This document shows, one piece after another, positions 1-8,702 of a stretch of 64,000 nucleotides of DNA (within the stretch, counting starts at the first letter, position 1; the number at the start of each line of letters is the position of its first letter). The notes beneath the pieces are model-generated. The model was not told the DNA's origin and ran no database searches. It saw nothing but the letters and a program-made list of their open reading frames with translations. Source of the stretch: Gammaproteobacteria bacterium (lineage in GTDB: Bacteria; Pseudomonadota; Gammaproteobacteria; Pseudomonadales; Pseudohongiellaceae). The translations under genes were made by a program, and so were the position numbers. The DNA lies in NCBI GenBank assembly GCA_030832825.1, contig JAURIJ010000001.1, forward strand, positions 80,768 to 144,767. Direction: 5' to 3'.

Positions 1-314
1 GAGAGCTTGCCATGCATGACCTTGCGGGCACGGATCACATCGCCGCCGAAGGCCTGGCCGATGCCCTGATGCCCCAGGCAGATGCCGAGCAGCGGAATCC
101 TGCCCGCGAAATGCTTGATGACTGGCACGGAGATGCCGGCTTCATTGGGCGTGCAGGGGCCGGGAGAGATCACGATGTGCTGCGGCTGCAGGGCTTCGAT
201 CTGCTCGAGCGTGATGGCGTCATTGCGGTAGACCTGCACCTGCGCACCCAGCTCGCCCAGATACTGGACAATGTTGTAGGTGAACGAATCGTAGTTGTCG
301 ATCATCAGAAGCAT
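1..314 (-). CDS. trpG: Anthranilate synthase component II, glutamine amidotransferase subunit (partial, runs off the window start)
   Basis: First ~104 residues of TrpG, which supplies ammonia from glutamine to TrpE for anthranilate synthesis in the tryptophan pathway. The N-terminus [20 protein letters not shown], then [11 protein letters not shown] and the nucleophile-elbow region [17 protein letters not shown] (Cys in GICLG), are diagnostic of class I amidotransferase domains. Start at the ATG just before LLMIDNYDS, the usual position for the family. The gene continues beyond base 1. Its partner trpE lies far upstream on the same strand (27615-29090), so the two subunits are not adjacent here. 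PabA is a close homologue and cannot be fully excluded from this fragment. Confidence 0.9.
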   Translation of the reverse strand, partial: MLLMIDNYDSFTYNIVQYLGELGAQVQVYRNDAITLEQIEALQPQHIVISPGPCTPNEAGISVPVIKHFAGRIPLLGICLGHQGIGQAFGGDVIRARKVMHGKL

Positions 315-385
315 GTGCGCGGTGTCCTCAGCGGCCGTCTCGAAGCGGGAAGGATTCTAGCATGGAAGTGTGACAGTGCCTGCTG

Positions 386-1147
386 TCACAGGGCGTCGAT
401 GCCGAAGACGCTGCGCAGCAGCGCACCGGCACCGAAAGCCAGGGCTGCGGCTGTACCTCCGGTCGCCAGTGTCTGCAGACCGGAGCGCAGCACGGGACGC
501 GCCAGCACCACACTCTTGAGCATGCCAACCGCCAGGAACATGACCGCTGCCAGCACGCTGCTGAACAGGAATTGCTGCGACGCCGAGAGTGCCGGCACCA
601 GCAGGGGCAACAGCGGGATCATGCCCACCACGATGAAGGCCAGCAGCGTCGTGAGTGCAGCGCGCCAGGGATTGGCCGGTGCCGACTGCAGGCCGTACTC
701 CTCTGTCAGCATCGTGTTGATCCACACCTCGCGATCACGGGTGATGGTGGCCACGATCTCTTCCAGCACCGGCCCTTCGAAGCCCTTGGCCGCGAAAATC
801 TGCCGCACTTCCTCGCTCTCCCCCTCGGGCACCTTGTCGATGTGCATGGCTTCGGTGCGGCGAATGCTCTCGATGTATTCCTGCTGGGCACGCTCGGATT
901 CGTAATTGCTGACTGCCATGCTGAAGCCATCGGCGAGCAGATTCGCAAAGCCAAGCACCAGCGCCACCAGCGCGGGGAATCCGGCACCATAGGCGCCCGC
1001 CACCACCGCGAAGGTGGTCACGCAGCCATCGATTCCACCGAGCACGGCATCGCCGACGGGCGAACTGCCCGGCTTGTTGCGCAGGCGATGCTGCACCTGT
1101 TCCGGGTAATGACTGTGCAGCAGGGACTGGTGCTGAGTATCCTTCAT
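386..1147 (-). CDS. VIT1/CCC1-family Fe/Mn transporter
   Basis: A 253-residue membrane protein of the VIT/CCC1 family, which moves ferrous iron or manganese across membranes by proton exchange. It shows the family layout: a first helix region [20 protein letters not shown], a second helix with [15 protein letters not shown], a charged cytoplasmic metal-binding stretch ([17 protein letters not shown] and a Glu-rich segment to about residue 150), then three hydrophobic segments to the C-terminus. Its ATG overlaps the stop of the upstream dioxygenase by 4 nt (ATGA), so the two are translationally coupled. Substrate (Fe versus Mn) is not decided by sequence. A short palindrome (about 369-390) sits across the stop codon without a T-tract. 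Confidence 0.85.
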   Translation of the reverse strand: MKDTQHQSLLHSHYPEQVQHRLRNKPGSSPVGDAVLGGIDGCVTTFAVVAGAYGAGFPALVALVLGFANLLADGFSMAVSNYESERAQQEYIESIRRTEAMHIDKVPEGESEEVRQIFAAKGFEGPVLEEIVATITRDREVWINTMLTEEYGLQSAPANPWRAALTTLLAFIVVGMIPLLPLLVPALSASQQFLFSSVLAAVMFLAVGMLKSVVLARPVLRSGLQTLATGGTAAALAFGAGALLRSVFGIDAL

Positions 1148-1929
1148 GACAGGGGCTTCTCCAGAGTGGGCGGGGGCGCGAAGAGCTGAGGGTAACCAAT
1201 CTCGCAGAGCATGTCGGGTGCGGGCAGACAGTCTTCCCGGACATAGGCGAGCAGCGCAGGTTCGCGTTCGCAGTAGAGTATGTCGAAGGCCAGACGATCC
1301 AGCCCGTAGAGCCCCCGGTGCAGCATGTTGGCGCTGAAGATCAGCAGGTCCCCCGGCTGCAGCGGGACAGCGACGGCCTCGGCCATGGGTTCGTTGTGGC
1401 GGTGTCCTTCCCGCTGCAGCCGGATGGCCAGTTGCTGCGCGGTGTCCCAGCGCCGGTGAGAGCCGGGCACCAGTTCCAGCCCCGGCTCTGCATGGAGCGC
1501 GACGCGCAGGTGCAGCACCTCGAGCCGCGTCAGCGCCTCCTGCTGCTGCGCCACACTCATGCCGGTGTACTGCATGTCGCGATGCCAGTAGTTGGCCTGG
1601 GCGGCATTGAGTGGATTGAAAAACAACTGAGTGTTCATGAACGCTGGCTCAGTCAGTCCCTGGGCGACGAGGGCGTGCACACGCGGCTGCGCGACGAAGC
1701 GAAAAAGGCACAGACGATCGGCCCGATCAAGCACGTTACGGGCAGTCAGATAGGCGCTGTTGATGGCGCCGGCACGAAACTGGGCGGCGTGCTCCATCAG
1801 CCATGCGGTATGAAAGCGCTGCACGACAGCGCGCAAGGGCGCGAGCGCGGCGTCGGAAAAGAAGCCAGGCAGGTGGACAAAGCCTTGCTCGTGCAGCGTG
1901 CTGCCAATAAGGGAGAGGGAGTGGGACAC
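1144..1929 (-). CDS. Phytanoyl-CoA dioxygenase (PhyH) family Fe(II)/2-oxoglutarate oxygenase
   Basis: A 261-residue cytosolic protein resembling PhyH-family non-haem iron dioxygenases. The iron-binding HxD is visible in [11 protein letters not shown] (about residue 117) and the distal His in [19 protein letters not shown], followed by the Arg expected to bind 2-oxoglutarate. [15 protein letters not shown] and [18 protein letters not shown] are characteristic of the double-stranded beta-helix in this family. The substrate is unknown; members hydroxylate lipids, amino acids and small metabolites. Coupled by a 4-nt overlap to the downstream metal transporter. It begins about 75 nt downstream of the strong terminator that ends the sRNA, so it probably has its own promoter. 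Confidence 0.75.
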   Translation of the reverse strand: MSHSLSLIGSTLHEQGFVHLPGFFSDAALAPLRAVVQRFHTAWLMEHAAQFRAGAINSAYLTARNVLDRADRLCLFRFVAQPRVHALVAQGLTEPAFMNTQLFFNPLNAAQANYWHRDMQYTGMSVAQQQEALTRLEVLHLRVALHAEPGLELVPGSHRRWDTAQQLAIRLQREGHRHNEPMAEAVAVPLQPGDLLIFSANMLHRGLYGLDRLAFDILYCEREPALLAYVREDCLPAPDMLCEIGYPQLFAPPPTLEKPLS

Positions 1930-2003
1930 CAGACTCCTGCCGTCACTGTGGATGCGATGGCTAGGAGTGTAACCCGACGGCGGGAAAGCGGAAAACGCGG
2001 ACG

Positions 2004-2044
2004 AAAAAAAGGCCGAAACAAGATGCTCTCGTCTTGTTTCGGCC
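2004..2044 (-). terminator. Intrinsic terminator of the fnr-downstream transcript
   Basis: A perfect 13-bp stem (arms 2011-2023 and 2032-2044, GGCCGAAACAAGA and its complement) with an 8-nt loop is followed on the minus strand by seven consecutive T (2010-2004). This is the strongest rho-independent terminator I see in the window. It ends minus-strand transcription from the fnr side, before the PhyH gene. Confidence 0.93.
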
Positions 2045-2151
2045 CCAGTCTACTAGACGACCGACTTCAATTTTCCCATTTACGATTTACTGCGACTGCA
2101 TTTACGAGTACTGCTCTACTTCTTGCTGCTACCCATTTCCGTAGATCAGTG
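2004..2151 (-). ncRNA. Putative FNR-dependent small RNA (about 148 nt)
   Basis: Between the fnr stop and the terminator lies a stretch with no convincing ORF but a complete transcription unit: an FNR-type site, a -10 hexamer, and an intrinsic terminator. The predicted start is at 2151 (plus or minus 1). The transcript contains two copies of a 9-mer, TCGTAAATG on the minus strand (2107-2099 and 2085-2077), which could be duplicated pairing seeds. The only reading frame I noticed is six codons (MGSSKK), with no good ribosome site. Context (directly downstream of fnr) and architecture recall the anaerobic sRNAs FnrS (enterobacteria) and PhrS (Pseudomonas), but I see no sequence similarity to the FnrS I remember. 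Existence is inferred, not shown. Confidence 0.6.
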
Positions 2152-2157
2152 ATGAGA

Positions 2158-2199
2158 AGATTACTGCAGGTGCGGTCGTGATCCCTTGATCTAAATCAG
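2158..2199 (-). promoter_or_regulatory. Class II FNR/ANR-type promoter for the putative sRNA
   Basis: The plus strand reads TTGATctaaATCAg at 2186-2199, a 9/10 match to the FNR/ANR palindrome TTGAT-N4-ATCAA. On the minus strand a -10 hexamer TAATCT occupies 2163-2158. The box centre (2192.5) lies 41.5 bp upstream of the start predicted from that -10 (2151), the exact spacing of class II FNR activation. The regulator itself is encoded immediately upstream. Confidence 0.7.
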
Positions 2200-2218
2200 A
2201 CATTCGGCGTTTTCTGCC

Positions 2219-3061
2219 TCAACAGCCGGCCACATTGATCTTGGCAAGCGCCTTCAGGGCCGGCATGTCGATGACTTCGATCTCCTTGTTGTCCACCTTG
2301 ACGATGTTCTGCTTCTGCAGGCGGCTGAAGACACGCGAGACGGTCTCCAGAGTGACGCCGAGATAGCTGCCGATGTCGGCACGGGTCATGGCCAGACGGA
2401 ACTGCGTGGAGGAGAGCTTACGCCGGTGATTGCGGCTGGAAATGCTCAGCAACAATGACGCCACACGCTCCTCTGCCGGATTGCTGCTGACCAGGGTCAG
2501 CATCTGCTGATCTTTGACGATCTCCTGCCCCATCAGGCGGAAGAAGCGGCCCTGCAGGGAAGGAATGCGGGCACTGAGCTCTTCCAGCTGGTGGAAGGGA
2601 ATCTCGCAGAATGAACCGGTTTCCAGCGCCACCGCCGAACTGCCGTGGCGATTGCTGCTGATGCCGTCCATGCCCACGATCTCGCCGGGAAGGTAGAGGC
2701 CGGTGACCTGCTCCTGCCCATCGACGGTGGTCTTGAACGTCTTGAAGCTGCCCGCCCGGATGGCGAAGATCGACGTGAACTCGTCGCCCTCGTGATACAG
2801 GTAATCGCCCTTGTTCAGGGCCCGGCCGCGCTTGACGATCTCGTCAAGGTGGGTGATCTCCGACGCATCCAGGGCAATGGGAAGGCACAGCTCCCCCAGG
2901 CGGCAGTCGCCGCAGGACACGCACGGATTGGCGTTACAGGACCGGGGAAGGGAAACGTCTCTGGCAATGCCATGCAATTCAGTAGCAGTGGATTTCACGG
3001 GAATGCTGCCTTCTTCAACGGGCGCTGGGTTCGACGGCATTGTAGTCAAATCATTGCTCAC
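2219..3061 (-). CDS. fnr: FNR/ANR oxygen-sensing transcriptional regulator
   Basis: A CRP/FNR-superfamily regulator that binds DNA as a dimer when its 4Fe-4S cluster is intact under low oxygen. Counting from the GTG at 3061 (280 residues), Cys50-x2-Cys53-x5-Cys59 matches the N-terminal cluster cysteines of E. coli FNR, and Cys152 in FCEIPF matches its fourth ligand. A cyclic-nucleotide-type beta-roll spans about 65-175. The helix-turn-helix TRADIGSYLGVTLETVSRV carries Glu239, Ser242 and Arg243, the residues that read TTGAT half-sites. An ATG at 3040 is an alternative start. It lies 58 nt downstream of hemN, so it may be partly read through from the FNR-type hemN promoter. Called Anr in pseudomonads. 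Confidence 0.95.
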   Translation of the reverse strand: MSNDLTTMPSNPAPVEEGSIPVKSTATELHGIARDVSLPRSCNANPCVSCGDCRLGELCLPIALDASEITHLDEIVKRGRALNKGDYLYHEGDEFTSIFAIRAGSFKTFKTTVDGQEQVTGLYLPGEIVGMDGISSNRHGSSAVALETGSFCEIPFHQLEELSARIPSLQGRFFRLMGQEIVKDQQMLTLVSSNPAEERVASLLLSISSRNHRRKLSSTQFRLAMTRADIGSYLGVTLETVSRVFSRLQKQNIVKVDNKEIEVIDMPALKALAKINVAGC

Positions 3062-3119
3062 GGCAAGGCCCGTCGCAGGCCTTGTGCCCGACGTGATCGC
3101 CCCAGAGGGCCGGCGGATG

Positions 3120-4565
3120 TCAGATGGCGCGGGAAAAGACTGACTTCACGACTCCTGTGTTCTGAAGATAGGCATCGAACACCATGCATATGTTGCGCAG
3201 CAGCAGACTGCCACGATCACTGACCTGCAGGCGCTGCCAACCGTCGCGCTCCAGCAGCCCGTCCTGCTCGAACTGCCGCAGGGCCGGGAGGGCGTCCTTG
3301 AAGTGCTCGGTGAACTGCAGCTGGTACTGCGACTCCAGCTTCGCGATGTCCAGCGCACGATAGCAGGAGAGTTGCTGAATGATGTCACGGCGCAGCAGAT
3401 CCTCGTCTGTCGACACCACTCCCCTCTCGATGGGCAGCTGATTGGCATCCAGCGCCCGGTAGTAGTTTTCCAGTTGCACGGCATTCTGGGCGAAGACGTC
3501 CCCGACATTACTGATGGAGGACACGCCCAGACCGATCAGGTCCTGCGCCTTGCTGATGGAATAGCCCTGGAAATTGCGGCACAGGCGCCCCTCGTCCTGC
3601 GCCCGGGCCAGCGAGTCATCCGCCATCACGAAGTGATCCATGCCGATATGGCGGTATCCGGCGGCGGTCAGCGTCTCGATGATCAGCGTCAGCATCTGCA
3701 GCTTGCTGGCCGGCGCCGGCAGGTCTTCCGTGCGGATCGCCTTCTGCGCCGGGAAGCGATCGGGCAGGTGGGCGTAGTTGTAGTAGCTGATGCGATCGGG
3801 CGACAGCGCGATGACATGAGCCAGCGTGTGCTGGATGGACTCCAGCGTCTGCAGCGGCAGGCCGTAGATCAGGTCGAAATTCAGCGAGCTGAAGTCGCGC
3901 GTGCGGATATGCCCCACCAAGTCGCGAATCTGCTCCACGCTCTGCACGCGGTTGATGGCCGCCTGCACCGCCGGGTCGAAATCCTGGATGCCGAGGCTCA
4001 GCCGGTTGAAGCCCAGCCCCCGGATCAGCTCGATGCGGGCGCGGTCGACAGTGCGCGGGTCGATCTCGATGGAATAGTCCCGCGACTCCGAGCGCACCAG
4101 ATTGAAGTATTGCGAGGTGTAGTGCACCAGCTCGGTCAGCTCGGCATAGTCGAGAAAGGTCGGTGTGCCGCCGCCCAGGTGCAACTGGGTGACCGGGCGC
4201 TTGTAGGTGGCGCTCTGCAGGCGCAGCAGCGCCATTTCCTTGTGCAGATGATCCAGATACTGACGCACCGAGTCGCGGTTGCGCGTGACGATCTTGTTGC
4301 AGCCACAGTAGTAACAGGGCGAGCGACAGAACGGGATGTGGATATAGACCGACACCGGGTCCTCGGGGCGTGCCTGCATCAGCGCGTCGAGGTAGTCCCC
4401 GGCACCCGTGGCACGAAACTGCGTGGCCGGCGGATAGGACGTGTAGCGCGGCCCTGATCTGTCGTACTTGCGCAGCAGTTCGGCGATATCGTCAGAGCAC
4501 AGCAGCGAGGCGGTGTTGGCTGCCTCCTGCGTGTGATCCTGTATGCATGGAATTTGAGAGTTCAT
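3120..4565 (-). CDS. hemN: Oxygen-independent coproporphyrinogen III oxidase (radical SAM)
   Basis: Radical SAM enzyme that decarboxylates coproporphyrinogen III to protoporphyrinogen IX without oxygen, a haem-synthesis step needed in anaerobiosis. The HIPFCRSPCYYCGCNKIV segment carries the CxxxCxxC cluster ligands plus the extra Cys of true HemN. SGPRYTSYP near the N-terminus, LHLGGGTPT, SLGIQDF, YGLPLQT and the C-terminal RNICMVFDAYL all match the family. Length from the ATG at 4565 is 481 residues, normal for HemN. An in-frame ATG at 4601 would add 12 residues but lies inside the FNR-type site, so 4565 is preferred. That ATG has no Shine-Dalgarno and coincides with the predicted transcription start, suggesting a leaderless mRNA. 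Confidence 0.95.
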   Translation of the reverse strand: MNSQIPCIQDHTQEAANTASLLCSDDIAELLRKYDRSGPRYTSYPPATQFRATGAGDYLDALMQARPEDPVSVYIHIPFCRSPCYYCGCNKIVTRNRDSVRQYLDHLHKEMALLRLQSATYKRPVTQLHLGGGTPTFLDYAELTELVHYTSQYFNLVRSESRDYSIEIDPRTVDRARIELIRGLGFNRLSLGIQDFDPAVQAAINRVQSVEQIRDLVGHIRTRDFSSLNFDLIYGLPLQTLESIQHTLAHVIALSPDRISYYNYAHLPDRFPAQKAIRTEDLPAPASKLQMLTLIIETLTAAGYRHIGMDHFVMADDSLARAQDEGRLCRNFQGYSISKAQDLIGLGVSSISNVGDVFAQNAVQLENYYRALDANQLPIERGVVSTDEDLLRRDIIQQLSCYRALDIAKLESQYQLQFTEHFKDALPALRQFEQDGLLERDGWQRLQVSDRGSLLLRNICMVFDAYLQNTGVVKSVFSRAI

Positions 4566-4572
4566 GGCGGCG

Positions 4573-4613
4573 AGTGTAGGCAGCCCACCGCCCGCCGCCA
4601 TGACTTATGTCAA
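4573..4613 (-). promoter_or_regulatory. FNR-type promoter of hemN
   Basis: On the minus strand TTGACataaGTCAt (4613-4600) matches the FNR/DNR half-site pattern at 7 of 10 positions. A -10 hexamer TACACT lies at 4578-4573. The site centre (4606.5) is 41.5 bp from the A of the hemN ATG at 4565, so class II activation would start transcription at the start codon itself. hemN is a classic Anr/Dnr target in pseudomonads, which fits. Confidence 0.55.
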
Positions 4614-4638
4614 CAATGCAACAATCTGTGGCCGCGAC

Positions 4639-5799
4639 TCAGTCGATCAGGCGCGGAATGAACTTGGTGATGCCCTGGATAGGCCCGACTTCACCCGCGT
4701 AGACATTGCCGTCGCGATCCACCGTCACGCCCTCGCCCATGGAGCCGTAGCCGCCCATGCCCGAGGCGCGCTCGGACACGTGCTCGGGCACGAAGTAGAG
4801 CACTTCGCCCGTGCGCGCATTGCCCACGCGCAGCCCCTTGCGCCAGCCCGGGTTGTAGTTCGGGTCAGACTCGGAGTCGATGGCGTAGAGCGTGTCGTTG
4901 GCGTCGATGAACAGGCCGCTGATGCGGCTGAACTGGTACCAGGTGTCCAGGTGCGTGCCCTGCTGATCGAAGATCTGGATGCGGCGATTGCCGCGGTCAG
5001 CCACGAACAGCCGGCCCTGGGAATCCATGGCCAGCGAATGCGGCGAACGCATCTGGCCGTCCTCGAAGCCCCATTCGCCGAAGCTCATCAGGAAGGTGCC
5101 ATCGGGGGCGAACTTGGAAATGCGGCTCTTGGAGTCAGGGCCAGGCTCGTCCTGGAACTGGGCGCCGTGGGTCTCGGCCACGAAGATGCTGCCATCGGGG
5201 GCCACCAGCACGTCATTGGGTTCGGTGAAATGCGTGGGCGGGTCGCCCAGTTCACCCGGCGTGCCCAGGGTCAGCAGCAGCTCGCCCTCGGGGCTGAACT
5301 TGAGCACGGTGTTGCCCTTGCCGGCGGCGTCGGGATTGGCCTCCAGCTCTCGCGCATTGGCCGCACGCGCGTCCACCACCCAGACATTACCTTCGTGATC
5401 CACGTGCATGCCGTGGGGCCACAGGATCTGGCCGGCGCCGAAGCTCGTCACCACATTGCCATCCGGGTCCAGCTTCACGATCGGGTCCAGGTCCGAGCCT
5501 GCACAGGAGTTCGCGCCGCAGCGATCGCCGATCCAGACGTGGCGGCCGTCGATGTCGATGTTGATGGCACTGATGGAGCCCCAGGTGCGTCCGGCCGGCG
5601 GATTGCTCCAGTTGCGCACGGTCTCGTACGGGTTGGGCAGGTTGTTCACGGGGGGCACGGCGGCGTGCTCCTCGGGTCCGCGGGCGCCACCCTGGGCCAT
5701 GGCCAGACCGGACAGGCCGGCGAGGACGGCGCAGGCCAGCGCTCGGCGCAGCAGGTGACGTGAAGCAGGGAAATGGGGACCGGGGGACTTGTTCAGCAT
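4639..5799 (-). CDS. Secreted NHL-repeat beta-propeller protein
   Basis: A 386-residue protein with an N-terminal signal peptide (basic RHLLRR, hydrophobic ALACAVLAGLSGLAMA, cleavage before QGGARG). The rest is a chain of NHL-type blades: WPHGMHVDHEGNVWVVDA, FTEPNDVLVAPDGSIFVAE, RSPHSLAMDSQGRLFVADRG, RISGLFIDANDTLYAIDS and GEGVTVDRDGNVYAGEVG. Such propellers resemble the lyase domain of peptidyl-alpha-hydroxyglycine alpha-amidating enzyme and many periplasmic proteins of unknown role, so no activity is assigned. Start at the ATG at 5799, which has an AGAGAAG ribosome site. The 270 nt upstream (5800-6069) hold no gene I can support, only presumed promoter sequence. Confidence 0.8.
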   Translation of the reverse strand: MLNKSPGPHFPASRHLLRRALACAVLAGLSGLAMAQGGARGPEEHAAVPPVNNLPNPYETVRNWSNPPAGRTWGSISAINIDIDGRHVWIGDRCGANSCAGSDLDPIVKLDPDGNVVTSFGAGQILWPHGMHVDHEGNVWVVDARAANARELEANPDAAGKGNTVLKFSPEGELLLTLGTPGELGDPPTHFTEPNDVLVAPDGSIFVAETHGAQFQDEPGPDSKSRISKFAPDGTFLMSFGEWGFEDGQMRSPHSLAMDSQGRLFVADRGNRRIQIFDQQGTHLDTWYQFSRISGLFIDANDTLYAIDSESDPNYNPGWRKGLRVGNARTGEVLYFVPEHVSERASGMGGYGSMGEGVTVDRDGNVYAGEVGPIQGITKFIPRLID

Positions 5800-6069
5800 C
5801 GTCTTCTCTCCAGTGGAACAGTGAATGGGCACCTCGCCCGGTGGGCCGCTGTGCGGGGCCGGGAAGGTGCGGCGAAAAATGAACGCTCCGCCCGGCCTTG
5901 TCAATGTTGCCGGACAACGCCTTGTACTGGAGGCCGAATTGGCTAAACTTCGTTCACAATGCCACGTTGTCATTTTCAGCAGGAATAACGTTGGGACACT
6001 CGTCGATGATGGTTGCCTCCTGGTTATGCTAAGAACCATTGAGCACACCAATCGATTTCGAGGCGCTGC

Positions 6070-6837
6070 TCAGTCGCCCGCCTGCCCCGCGTCCATGAGG
6101 CCGCGCTGCAGTTCATAGGCGCAGATCTGCACCGACGCCGCGAGATTCAGCGATTCGATGGCCCCGCTGCCCGGAATGCGGAAGGCCCGCGCGCCGAGCG
6201 CCTGCAGCTGCTCGCGCGGCAGACCGCGCGCCTCGTTGCCGAACACCAGACAGGTGCTGGACTGGAAAGCGGCGCTGGTCAACGGCTCGCCCTGCATGTC
6301 CAGACACGCCAGCGCCGCGTGATTGCGCGGAAGCGCCTCCAGCGGCACGTCCTGTTCCAGCGGCACGTGAAACAGCGCGCCCATGCTGGCGCGCACCGTC
6401 TTGGGATTGAACGGGTCGACGCTGTTCGGCCCCAGCAGGCAGCGGAACCCGCCGAACCAGGCCAGGGTGCGCAGGATGCTGCCCAGATTGCCCGGGTCCT
6501 GGATCTCGTGCAGGTAGACACAGCGCTCGCCCGGACGCGGCTTCGCCCAGTCCTGCAGCAGCGCGTCGCGGGGAACCAGGGCGACGATGCCCTGGGGGGT
6601 GTGGGTGTCGCAGAGGGTGCGTATCTGCTTCTCGCTCAGCACCACCTTCGGCAGCGGGCTGTCCCAGTCGGCATAAGCGGGCGTCACGTACAACTGGCTT
6701 GCCCGCAGCGGCGCGTGGTGCACGGCGGCGCGCTGCAGCTCCAGCACCAGATGTTCACCCTCGGCCAGGAAGGCGCCGAATTCCTCGCGGTACTTGCGCT
6801 GCTGCAGCTTGCGAATCTCGTCCAGACTCAGCTTCAT
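6070..6837 (-). CDS. TrmH/SpoU-family RNA 2'-O-methyltransferase
   Basis: A 255-residue SPOUT-fold methyltransferase expected to methylate a ribose 2'-OH in rRNA or tRNA using S-adenosylmethionine. The three knot motifs are present: motif 1 EIQDPGNLGSILRTLAWFG (Asn and Arg conserved), motif 2 LVFGNEARGLP, and motif 3 IPGSGAIESLNLAASVQI. The N-terminal ~100 residues (KLQQRKYREEFGAFLAEGEH) form the substrate-binding domain typical of RlmB/TsnR-like enzymes. The exact target base is not decidable. It overlaps the upstream FAD protein by 4 nt, indicating one operon. Confidence 0.85.
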   Translation of the reverse strand: MKLSLDEIRKLQQRKYREEFGAFLAEGEHLVLELQRAAVHHAPLRASQLYVTPAYADWDSPLPKVVLSEKQIRTLCDTHTPQGIVALVPRDALLQDWAKPRPGERCVYLHEIQDPGNLGSILRTLAWFGGFRCLLGPNSVDPFNPKTVRASMGALFHVPLEQDVPLEALPRNHAALACLDMQGEPLTSAAFQSSTCLVFGNEARGLPREQLQALGARAFRIPGSGAIESLNLAASVQICAYELQRGLMDAGQAGD

Positions 6838-8465
6838 GTGCGGCTCTCCCCGGCATGGTCTGCCAGCATGGCGCGAGCCAGCGCCTCGGCCACGCGAATG
6901 CCGTCGACACCGGCGGAAAGAATGCCGCCCGCGTAGCCGGCGCCCTCGCCGGCGGGGTAAAGGCCACGGGTGTTCAGACTCTGCAGGCTCACCGGGTCAC
7001 GGGTGATGCGCAGGGGAGAGGAGGTGCGGGTCTCGATGCCGGTCAGCACCGCATCGTCGCGGTCAAAGCCGTGAATCTGCCGCCCGAACACGGGCAGCGC
7101 CTCGCGGATGGCGTCGATGGCATAGGCGGGCAGCACCTCGGCCAGATCTCCCAGGCGCACGCCCGGCTTGTAGGACGGCTGCACCTTGCCCAGGCTGGTC
7201 GACGGGGTCTGGCGCAGGAAATCCCCCACCAGCTGCCCCGGCGCGCAGTAGTCGCCGCCGCCCAGGGCAAAGGCCTTCTCCTCCAGACGTTCCTGCAGCG
7301 CCACCCCGGCCAGCGGTCCGCCGGGGAAATCCTGCTCGGGACTGATGCCCACCACGATGCCGGCATTGGCATTGCGCTCGTTGCGGGAATACTGGCTCAT
7401 GCCATTGGTGACCAGACGGCCGACCTCGGAAGTCGCCGCCACCACGGTGCCGCCCGGACACATGCAGAAACTGTAGACCGCGCGGCCGTTGCGGGCGTGG
7501 TGCACCAGCTTGTAGTCGGCCGCGCCCAGCTCCAGGTGCCCGGCGTACTTGCCCAGGCGCGCCTTGTCGATCAGCGACTGCGGATGCTCGATGCGAAAGC
7601 CGATGGCGAAGGGTTTGGCCTCCAGGAAGACGCCGCGCGCATGCAGCATGCGGAAGGTGTCGCGGGCACTGTGACCGAGGGCCAGCACCACGTGGCGGCT
7701 GGCCAGCAGCTCGCCGTCGGCCAGTTGCACCCCGGTCACGCGGCCGTCTTCGACGAGCAGATCGCTGACCCGGCTCTCGAAGCGCACCTCACCGCCCAGG
7801 GCGATGATCTGCTCGCGCATGGACGACACCACGCCGGTCAGACGGAAAGTGCCGATGTGCGGCTTGCTGACATAGAGAATCTCGGCCGGGGCGCCGGCCT
7901 TGACGAACTCCTGCATGACCTTGCGGCCATAGAACTTCGGGTCCTTGATCTGGCTGTAGAGCTTGCCGTCGGAGAACAGGCCCGCCCCGCCTTCGCCGAA
8001 CTGCACGTTCGACTCCGGGTCGAGCTGCTTCTTGCGCCACAGCGCCCAGGTGTCCTTGGTGCGCCGGCGCACGTGGCGACCGCGCTCCAGCACGATGGGC
8101 CGGAACCCCATCTGCGCCAGCAGCAGGGCCGCGAAGAGGCCGCAGGGGCCGAAGCCGATGATCAGCGGGCGCTCCTGCAGCCCGTCCGGCGCGTGGGCCA
8201 CCGGGTGATAGGACGTGTCCGGCGCCGGGCCGACATGGCGATCGGCATTCAGGCGCGCCAGCACGGCCGCCTCGTGGCGGACCTCGACGTCGACGATGTA
8301 GACGAAGCTGATCTCGCTGTTCTTCTTGCGCGCGTCATAACTGCGCTTGAACACGGTGAAGTCGAGCAGATCGGTGGCTGGGATGCCCAGGCGCTTGAGA
8401 ACGGCGGCACGCAGGGCGTCGGGGGCATGCCCCAGGGGCAGGGCGAGTTCGGTGATGCGGATCAT
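6834..8465 (-). CDS. FAD-dependent oxidoreductase (COG2509-like)
   Basis: A 543-residue cytosolic flavoprotein. After a ~100-residue N-terminal domain (MIRITELALPLGHAPDALRA...), the dinucleotide-binding motif appears as PLIIGFGPCGLFAALLLAQMG at about residues 107-127, followed by ERGRHVRRR. VLALGHSARDTF is the second FAD contact, and CMCPGGTVVAATSEVGRLVTNGMSQYSRN and LYPAGEGAGYAGGILSAGVDGIRVAEA are strongly conserved in this uncharacterised family. Start chosen at the ATG at 8465, which opens with the family's usual N-terminus. Substrate unknown. It is followed by an overlapping RNA methyltransferase gene. Confidence 0.85.
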   Translation of the reverse strand: MIRITELALPLGHAPDALRAAVLKRLGIPATDLLDFTVFKRSYDARKKNSEISFVYIVDVEVRHEAAVLARLNADRHVGPAPDTSYHPVAHAPDGLQERPLIIGFGPCGLFAALLLAQMGFRPIVLERGRHVRRRTKDTWALWRKKQLDPESNVQFGEGGAGLFSDGKLYSQIKDPKFYGRKVMQEFVKAGAPAEILYVSKPHIGTFRLTGVVSSMREQIIALGGEVRFESRVSDLLVEDGRVTGVQLADGELLASRHVVLALGHSARDTFRMLHARGVFLEAKPFAIGFRIEHPQSLIDKARLGKYAGHLELGAADYKLVHHARNGRAVYSFCMCPGGTVVAATSEVGRLVTNGMSQYSRNERNANAGIVVGISPEQDFPGGPLAGVALQERLEEKAFALGGGDYCAPGQLVGDFLRQTPSTSLGKVQPSYKPGVRLGDLAEVLPAYAIDAIREALPVFGRQIHGFDRDDAVLTGIETRTSSPLRITRDPVSLQSLNTRGLYPAGEGAGYAGGILSAGVDGIRVAEALARAMLADHAGESRT

Positions 8466-8702
8466 GGGCAGACCTGGCCGGTGGCTCCGGCAAAGGGACA
8501 GAATGGGCGGCATTGTACACAGAGCGCGCTGGCCAATGCACAGGTGGGCCGCAGAAGCGCCGCCGCTCGCGCCGCGCTTGCCTGGCCCCGTCACGGGGCA
8601 CTAGAATTGCCCGCAAATCAGGCTCTTCCCACTCTTCGCAGGAATACCGGTATCTCGACTCCTCTCGTTCCGCCGTCAGTACCCGCCCCCCTGCGGCGCA
8701 TC

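Noticed and set aside
366..392. TGTGACAG/CTGTCACA palindrome near the stop of the VIT gene as a terminator
   Set aside because: No T-tract on either side; it could equally be a chance palindrome or an operator.
2110..2140. Six-codon ORF (MGSSKK) inside the putative sRNA
   Set aside because: Too short and lacking a clear ribosome site; noted only in case the RNA is dual-function.
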